Origin: Bog-473 sp963764305
Lineage (GTDB): Bacteria; Actinomycetota; Acidimicrobiia; Acidimicrobiales; RAAP-2
Direction: 5' to 3'
Assembly: GCA_963764305.1 (NCBI GenBank)
Contig: CAVXSD010000001.1
Location: 434,001-498,000, forward strand
DNA length: 64,000 bases
Shown here: positions 58,974 through 64,000 of the stretch, piece by piece
Position numbering within the stretch: position 1 is the stretch's first letter
Layout of the letters: the number at the start of each line of letters is the position of its first letter
The notes under the pieces: generated by a model
The model's input: only the letters and a program-made list of their open reading frames with translations
Told to the model about the DNA's origin: nothing
The model's database searches: none
Program-made: the position numbers and the translations under genes

Positions 58974-59480
58974 TCAGCGGCCCACGCTCCCGTCGAGCAG
59001 CTCGCGGGTGATGTCCATGTGCCCGACGTGGCGCGCTGTCTCTTCGATGAGGTGGTACACAGCCCAGCGGAGCGTCGTGGGGCGGAAGTCCCCCCGGGAG
59101 GTGAGGTCGAAGGAGGTGGCCCGATCGAGGACGGCGTCCGCCCTTGTGCTTTCCTCCCGGTAGAACGCGACGGCGTCCTCGACACCCCAGCCCTCCGGCA
59201 GCTCGAACATGTGGGCACGCCAGGACATGTCCATCTGCTCACCGGCGCAGATTGCCCGCAGCCACAGGCGCTCGGCGTAGCCGAGGTGCACCACGATGAC
59301 CCCGAGCGGGTTGGCCGTCGGCGAGGGTTGCCAGCGCAGCTGTGTAGGGTCCAGGCCCTCGACCTTGAAGATGGCGCTCTCGCGCAGGTGTTGGAGCCAG
59401 GCCCGGGCCATGCCCATCTCTTCGAGTGGCTGACCTTCCGCCGGCCGCGGCACCCTCAGCTGTGGTGGTGTCTCGGGCAT
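58974..59480 (-). CDS. DinB family protein (DUF664)
   Basis: A 168-aa four-helix-bundle protein. The putative metal His residues are in VIVVHLGYAERLWLR and ETARHVGHMDITRELLDG. The actinobacterial DinB/mycothiol-transferase-like branch is the best fit. It converges with the VOC gene with an 8-bp gap. Confidence 0.82.
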   Translation of the reverse strand: MPETPPQLRVPRPAEGQPLEEMGMARAWLQHLRESAIFKVEGLDPTQLRWQPSPTANPLGVIVVHLGYAERLWLRAICAGEQMDMSWRAHMFELPEGWGVEDAVAFYREESTRADAVLDRATSFDLTSRGDFRPTTLRWAVYHLIEETARHVGHMDITRELLDGSVGR

Positions 59481-59502
59481 GGCTGTCGTGCCGGCCGGCT
59501 CG

Positions 59503-60009
59503 TTACGGAACGCTGACCGTCGTCGTCGTGACCGGGGTGCCGCCGCACACCGACGTGTACCAGTTGGCGATGGTCGCACCGTCGGTCTCCAACTGCGGGT
59601 TCTTGCCCAGGGTGGCGAAGGACGCGACGATGCCCTGCAGGCTCGACGTGTTCTGGATATCGGTCCTGATCTGCTTGACGGACGAAAGCAGGTCCTTGAA
59701 GGCGGCCTGCACGTTGGGCGGGGCGGTCTTGATCACGGACAGCACCTTCCGAACGTTGCGCGCGTCGACGTTGTAGGTGTTGAGCATGACGTGCTTGACC
59801 TGGGCGAAGTTGCCCGACTTCATCGCCTTCTCGATGGAAGTGCCGACCGTACTCAAGCTCACCACCTCGGCCTTGACGTCCTTGCAAATGGCGCTGTTGG
59901 GGTTCGATCCCTTGATCTTCGTGGAGTGGTGCTTCGAGTTGTGGTTGGCGGCGGAGGCCGCGCTCAGCGGGGCCAGGGCCAGCATGATCCCGAGCACCCC
60001 TGTGCACAC
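59503..60009 (-). CDS. Secreted protein of unknown function
   Basis: A 168-aa product with a signal peptide (GVLGIMLALAPLSAASA), then a soluble helical domain with two Cys (AICKDV and SVCGGT) that could form a disulfide, ending VTTTTVSVP. The basic stretch KQRSKWIG just upstream of GTG 60009 suggests the real start is a little earlier. No family was recognised. Confidence 0.55.
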   Translation of the reverse strand: MCTGVLGIMLALAPLSAASAANHNSKHHSTKIKGSNPNSAICKDVKAEVVSLSTVGTSIEKAMKSGNFAQVKHVMLNTYNVDARNVRKVLSVIKTAPPNVQAAFKDLLSSVKQIRTDIQNTSSLQGIVASFATLGKNPQLETDGATIANWYTSVCGGTPVTTTTVSVP

Positions 60010-60206
60010 TCCGATCCACTTCGATCGCTGTTTCAGGTCACCACCCCCGGGCTCGAACGAGGAACGGGACGTTACAGCACCCCTTCCGGTTCGATGGGTC
60101 GCGCCTGTGCCGCTCCACCTGCTTCCGGGCGCCGTCTCGCTGAACCGGATCCGGGCGGGCGTTATGGTGGGCGCCTGACGGGGCGTCAGAAAACAGGGGG
60201 CACGCG

Positions 60207-60398
60207 TTGGACGATCTGAGCGGCAAGGTAGCCGTCGTGACGGGGGGAGCGGGCGGCATCGGCCGCGGCATTACCGAGGCACTGTTGGAAGAGGGCGCAC
60301 GGGTCGTCATCGCCGACGTCGAGGAGTCCCTGCTCCAGGCGCCGGTGATGGAGTTGGCCCAGGCGGGGGAGCTTCACCCGGCGGCGCTGAGCTCATGA
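60207..60398 (+). pseudogene. Short-chain dehydrogenase N-terminal fragment
   Basis: Starts at TTG 60207 after aggggg. The first 55 residues are a typical SDR opening, GKVAVVTGGAGGIGRGITEA and VVIADVEESLL, then the frame ends at 60398, overlapping the next gene. The NNAG and YxxxK parts are absent, so it is a remnant whose translation may now couple to the amidohydrolase. Confidence 0.75.
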
Positions 60399-61636
60399 CC
60401 GCCACCGCGCCGGAGTGCGCCCGCTACACCGTGGTCTCGGCCGACGGCCATGCCGGCGGCGACATTCAGGACTACCGGCCGTACCTGGCCAATCGCTGGC
60501 ACGAAGAGTTCGACGCCTGGGCCGCCCAGTACGTGAATCCCTACGCGGACCTGATCGCGCCGATCGCCTACCGCAGCTGGGACAGTGGCCGGCGCCTGGC
60601 CGAGACGGAGTCCGACGGCATCGCGGCCGAGGTGCTCTTCCCCAACACCGTCCCTCCCTTCTTCGCGGAGGGGAACCTGGTCGCCCTGCCGCCGTCGCCC
60701 GAGGACTACGAGCGGCGCTGGGCCGGCGTCCAGGCCCACAACCGCTGGCTGGCCGACTTCTGTGCGGCCACGCCAGGGCGCCGGGCCGGCATCGTCCAGG
60801 TCTTCGCCAACGACATGGACGACGCGGTCGCCGAGGTGCGCTGGGCCGCCGCCACCTTCGACCCGTTCGGGGGCATTCTCCTGCCCTCGATCCCGCCCAA
60901 CTCCCACCTGCCGCCGCTGTGGGAGGACCACTACGAGCCGCTCTGGCAGGTCTGCGCCGAGCTCGACGTGCCGATCAACATCCACGGCGGCAGCGCGCTG
61001 CCCGACTACGGGGACCACGAGGCGGCCCGGGCCATGATGCTCATCGAGATCCCCTGGTTCAGCCACCGCTCCGTCTGGCACCTCATCTTCTCCGGCGTGC
61101 TGGAACGCCACCCGACGCTGCGCTTCGCCGTCACCGAGCAGGGTGTCGCCTGGCTCCCCCGGGGCCTCGAGACGCTGGACTGGTTCTACGGCCGCATGAC
61201 GACCGCCAACGCGGCCGAGGCGAACTTCTTCGGCGCCGCCGCGGCAAAGATGACGATGACCCCCACCGAGTACTTCGCACGCAACTTCTGGATCGGCGCC
61301 AGCTTCCTGCGCCCGAGCGAGGCGCCGCTGTGCCGGGACCTCGGGATCGGGCATGTGATGTGGGGGGCGGACTACCCGCATTCCGAGGGCAGCTACCCGT
61401 ACACCACCGAGGCGCTCCGAGTGGCTTTTGCGGACTATCCCGAGCCTGACGTGCGGGCCATGGTGGAGTCCACGGCCGCGTCCTTCTACGGGTTCGACCT
61501 CGACCGGCTCCGCCCCATCGGCGACCGGGTGGGCCCGCCGGTGACCGAGGTCGCCCGGCCGCTGGCGCCCGAGGACTGGCCGACCGCTACGACCTGCAAC
61601 GCGTTCGACCCGACGCAGATCCTGCGTGCCTGGTGA
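60395..61636 (+). CDS. Amidohydrolase family protein (ACMSD-like), copy 1
   Basis: A 413-aa TIM-barrel protein of the amidohydrolase_2 family. Metal/catalytic positions visible are SADGHAGG (His), INIHGGSALPDYG (His), VWHLIFSGVLERHPTLRFAV and MWGADYPHSEGS (Asp). The family decarboxylates or hydrolyses aromatic and ring-cleavage acids. ATG 60395 overlaps the SDR fragment. It is about 35-40 percent similar in layout to the amidohydrolase two genes downstream (by eye), so the two are paralogues. Confidence 0.85.
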   Translation: MTATAPECARYTVVSADGHAGGDIQDYRPYLANRWHEEFDAWAAQYVNPYADLIAPIAYRSWDSGRRLAETESDGIAAEVLFPNTVPPFFAEGNLVALPPSPEDYERRWAGVQAHNRWLADFCAATPGRRAGIVQVFANDMDDAVAEVRWAAATFDPFGGILLPSIPPNSHLPPLWEDHYEPLWQVCAELDVPINIHGGSALPDYGDHEAARAMMLIEIPWFSHRSVWHLIFSGVLERHPTLRFAVTEQGVAWLPRGLETLDWFYGRMTTANAAEANFFGAAAAKMTMTPTEYFARNFWIGASFLRPSEAPLCRDLGIGHVMWGADYPHSEGSYPYTTEALRVAFADYPEPDVRAMVESTAASFYGFDLDRLRPIGDRVGPPVTEVARPLAPEDWPTATTCNAFDPTQILRAW

Positions 61637-61652
61637 GCGAAGAGGAGGACAC

Positions 61653-62429
61653 ATGACGACCGTCCGCTACGGCGCCCGCGCCACGGAAGTGAACCACGAG
61701 ATCGAGGCCAAGAAGGCCGACATTTGGTCCGAGGCGGTCACCGCCGTCTACGAGACCGATCCCGAGATCGTGGCGGCCATTCTGCCGCCGCCCCTGGAAC
61801 CCGGTCCCGAGCCGCTGGTGCGCATCACCATCACCAGGGTCGAGATGCCGGGGCTGCCGGTGTTCGGCGCCGGATGGATCGGTGTACAGGCGCGTCACGA
61901 GGACCGGCTGGGGGAGTACCCCATCTTCATGCCGATGACGACCGAGCAGTCGCTCACGGGTGGCCGTGAGGTCAACGGCGAGCCCAAGAAGCTGGCCGAG
62001 GTCGATGTCACGCGCGACGGCGCCAACGTGTCGGCCCGCATCGCGCGCATGGGGTCGGTGATCTGCGAGATCACGGGCCAGGTGACCGGCACCCGCGAGA
62101 ACTACGAGCTCGAGAAGACCGACTTCTGGTTCAAGCTCTCGCCCTCGTGCGAGGCGGCTGGCGTGCTCGACCAGGACCCGATGCTCCTCTACGGCGAGAA
62201 GACAGAGCGTACGAGGCTGCACGAGTCGATCGAGGGCGAGCTCATCCTCAAAGAGGCGCCCCTGGACCCCGTGGCCGACCTGGTGGTGTGCCGCATGGTC
62301 GACCTGAACTGGACGGAGCGGGCCTCGACCCAGATCGGGCGCATCATCGGACCCGTGCCGCGGGCGGGGCTCGAGCCCTTCATCCACCAGCGCTACGACG
62401 ACCTCTCGGTGCTCGGGGCAAAGCGATGA
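61653..62429 (+). CDS. Acetoacetate decarboxylase family protein
   Basis: A 258-aa protein with the Schiff-base region GEPKKLAEVDV (the catalytic Lys of acetoacetate decarboxylase lies in KKL) and VRITITRVEMPG, MPMTTEQSLTGGREVNG. Family members act on beta-keto acids or use the Lys for related aldol chemistry. ATG 61653 follows gaggagg. Its stop overlaps the next start (ATGA). Confidence 0.85.
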   Translation: MTTVRYGARATEVNHEIEAKKADIWSEAVTAVYETDPEIVAAILPPPLEPGPEPLVRITITRVEMPGLPVFGAGWIGVQARHEDRLGEYPIFMPMTTEQSLTGGREVNGEPKKLAEVDVTRDGANVSARIARMGSVICEITGQVTGTRENYELEKTDFWFKLSPSCEAAGVLDQDPMLLYGEKTERTRLHESIEGELILKEAPLDPVADLVVCRMVDLNWTERASTQIGRIIGPVPRAGLEPFIHQRYDDLSVLGAKR

Positions 62430-63682
62430 GCGACCGCTACCTGATCATCTCGGCCGACGCCCATGCCGGCTTGCAGTGCGAGGGCTACCGGCCCTACCTG
62501 GACGCGGCCTACCATCGCCAGTTCGACGAGTACCTGGCCGAGCGCCAAGCCAACCGGGATCAGCTGCTCCAGATGAATTACGACTACATCATGGGGTGGG
62601 AGACCGACAACGAGCAGGGCCTGCGCGGCGCCTGGGACATCGACCAGCGCGACAAGGAGCTCGACGCCGACGGCGTCACGGCGGAAGTGATGTTCGCAGA
62701 CGCCGACGCCATCACCGGCATGGCCTCCCCGCCTTTCGGCGCCGGGCTCTCGGCGGGCGCGATCGCCGACCCCGAGCTGGCCTTCGCCGGCGCACGGGCT
62801 CACAATCGCTTCCTGGCCGAGATGTGCAGCCGCAGCCCGGAACGCCACGGCGGCATCGCGTTGGTGCCCATCACCCATGGCGTCGAGCGCTCGGTGGCCG
62901 AGATCGAGTGGCTGGCTGAGCAGCCGGGTATCCGCGGGATCATGGTCCCGACGATGTGGCACGACCTCGTGCCCTACAACCACCCGGACTACGACCCGGT
63001 CTGGGCGGCTTGCCAGGAGGTCGGGTTCCCGGTCCACACCCATTCGGGGGAGGCGCCCCAGGACGAGTACAACGACAACGTCGGCATCTACCTCGCCGAG
63101 GTGGTCTGGTGGGCGGCCCGGCCGATGTGGCACCTGCTCTTCTCCGGTGTCTTCGAGCGCTTCCCGGGCCTGAAGTACGTCGTGACCGAAGCGGCCGCCT
63201 ACTGGGCGGCCGACATGATGTGGAAGTGGGACCAGTACATGGGCGGCGGCCACACGACCAAGAAGATGGCCGCGCTGTTGAAGGGAAAGATCTCCAAGCT
63301 GCCCTCGGACTACTTCGGGGAGAACATCTTCATCGGCGCGTCGACCATGTCGCGGGAGGAGATCCGCCGCCGCCACATCCTGGGTTGTGACGTCGTCATG
63401 TGGGGGACCGACTACCCGCACCCGGAGGGCACCTGGCCCCACACCCAGGAGCGCCTGCGCGGCGACTTCGGCGACATCCCCGTCGAGGACGCCCGCAAGC
63501 TGCTGGGCGAGACGGCCGCCCGCTGTTATGACTTCGACCTCGACGCGCTGCGCCCCGTGGCCGATCGCATCGGGCCCACGCCGGCGGACCTGGGCCAGGA
63601 CCCGGGCCTCCGCACCGACCCCGAGGAGGTGCGCACGGCGCGCTGGTGGAAGGACGAGTACCGGGTGCAGGCGCCGGGCTGA
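62426..63682 (+). CDS. Amidohydrolase family protein (ACMSD-like), copy 2
   Basis: A 418-aa amidohydrolase_2 family protein: ISADAHAGLQCEGYRPYLD, VHTHSGEAPQDEY, MWHLLFSGVFERFPGLKYVV and MWGTDYPHPEGTW match copy 1 at the same places. The two probably act on different intermediates of one route, with the decarboxylase-family protein between. Start ATG 62426, coupled to the preceding gene. Confidence 0.85.
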   Translation: MSDRYLIISADAHAGLQCEGYRPYLDAAYHRQFDEYLAERQANRDQLLQMNYDYIMGWETDNEQGLRGAWDIDQRDKELDADGVTAEVMFADADAITGMASPPFGAGLSAGAIADPELAFAGARAHNRFLAEMCSRSPERHGGIALVPITHGVERSVAEIEWLAEQPGIRGIMVPTMWHDLVPYNHPDYDPVWAACQEVGFPVHTHSGEAPQDEYNDNVGIYLAEVVWWAARPMWHLLFSGVFERFPGLKYVVTEAAAYWAADMMWKWDQYMGGGHTTKKMAALLKGKISKLPSDYFGENIFIGASTMSREEIRRRHILGCDVVMWGTDYPHPEGTWPHTQERLRGDFGDIPVEDARKLLGETAARCYDFDLDALRPVADRIGPTPADLGQDPGLRTDPEEVRTARWWKDEYRVQAPG

Positions 63683-63692
63683 GCATCCCGCG

Positions 63693-64000
63693 ATGAATCA
63701 GGGCCACATGGAGTACTGCGCCAGCGAGGACTGGCGCCGGCTGGTGTCCGAGACGATCCTCCCCGTTGCGCTGCACGACGTCGAGCTGGGTGACGCGGCG
63801 ATCGAGATCGGCCCGGGACCCGGGTTCACCACGGACATCCTGCGCACCAAGACTGCGCACCTCACGGCGGTCGAGCTGGACGAGGGGCTGGCGGCGTCCC
63901 TGGCGCATCGGATGGCTGGGGGCAACGTCGAGGTCGTCGTGGGCGATGCCACGGCCCTCGACTTCGAACCGGGGCGCTTCACCGGTGCCGCCTCCTTCCA
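63693..64000 (+). CDS. Class I SAM-dependent methyltransferase, partial
   Basis: The first 102 residues run to the window end. The SAM motif AIEIGPGPGFTTDILR and the acidic loop TAVELDEGL are clear, then VEVVVGDATALDFEPG. It follows the amidohydrolase by ten bases and likely shares the transcript. The substrate cannot be judged from this part. Confidence 0.82.
   Translation, partial: MNQGHMEYCASEDWRRLVSETILPVALHDVELGDAAIEIGPGPGFTTDILRTKTAHLTAVELDEGLAASLAHRMAGGNVEVVVGDATALDFEPGRFTGAASF

Overview
The window is a GC-rich chromosomal segment from an actinobacterium. The most likely group is an uncultured Acidimicrobiia-type lineage, because it carries DUF3039 and DUF2630 proteins, a B12-dependent ribonucleotide reductase with a putative NrdR box, a LLM flavin oxidoreductase, and secreted proteins with GYWLVASDGGVF-type repeats. 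GTG/TTG starts and 4-base start/stop overlaps are common. The lineage is an inference; no rRNA or other marker gene is present.

Layout: 0-5.6 kb holds a geranylgeranyl-reductase-like flavoprotein, a membrane GGDEF/EAL protein and an MFS exporter. 5.7-6.3 kb is non-coding and holds a five-copy tandem array; on the exporter's strand every copy carries a strong Shine-Dalgarno sequence and the same 10-codon mini-ORF. 7.4-11.2 kb is a sulfate-type ABC importer (cysT-cysW-cysA plus binding protein), followed by a PAS/GGDEF protein and a sugar ABC importer (12.3-16.8 kb). DUF3039, Lon protease, DUF2630, a YfhO-like membrane protein and an RCK-pore-RCK potassium channel gene run to 24.4 kb. After a tRNA with a CAT anticodon, 24.5-29 kb is an insertion-sequence graveyard (IS481 and ISL3 transposases, each with an in-frame TGA, and a truncated SHOCT gene) interleaved with a membrane protein. 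A secreted beta-helix/Ig/repeat protein follows.

31-43.5 kb is dense housekeeping and metabolic sequence: rhodanese, PH/SHOCT membrane protein, thioredoxin-like protein, GT4 glycosyltransferase, SRPBCC protein, ROK sugar kinase, flavin oxidoreductase, aminotransferase, SMP-30, acyltransferase, ACT protein, and an SDR-queA-SufR-like operon. 43.6-47.4 kb encodes a giant Ig-repeat surface protein. Glycerol kinase and the B12-dependent ribonucleotide reductase follow. 52.5-56.2 kb is a MarR-controlled redox module (cupin, MarR, azoreductase, NAD(P)-binding protein, aldehyde dehydrogenase fragment, pirin). The last part has PAP2, an arsC remnant, small enzymes and, at 60.2-63.7 kb, a translationally coupled module of two amidohydrolases flanking an acetoacetate-decarboxylase-family enzyme, headed by an SDR fragment. 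A methyltransferase runs off the window end.

The most important caveat is frame integrity. At least seventeen positions have clear homology that jumps reading frame, several at G or C runs. Some may be assembly indels, while the IS-flanked ones look like real decay. Genes affected are marked as pseudogene or frame-disrupted, and the positions are given so they can be checked against reads.
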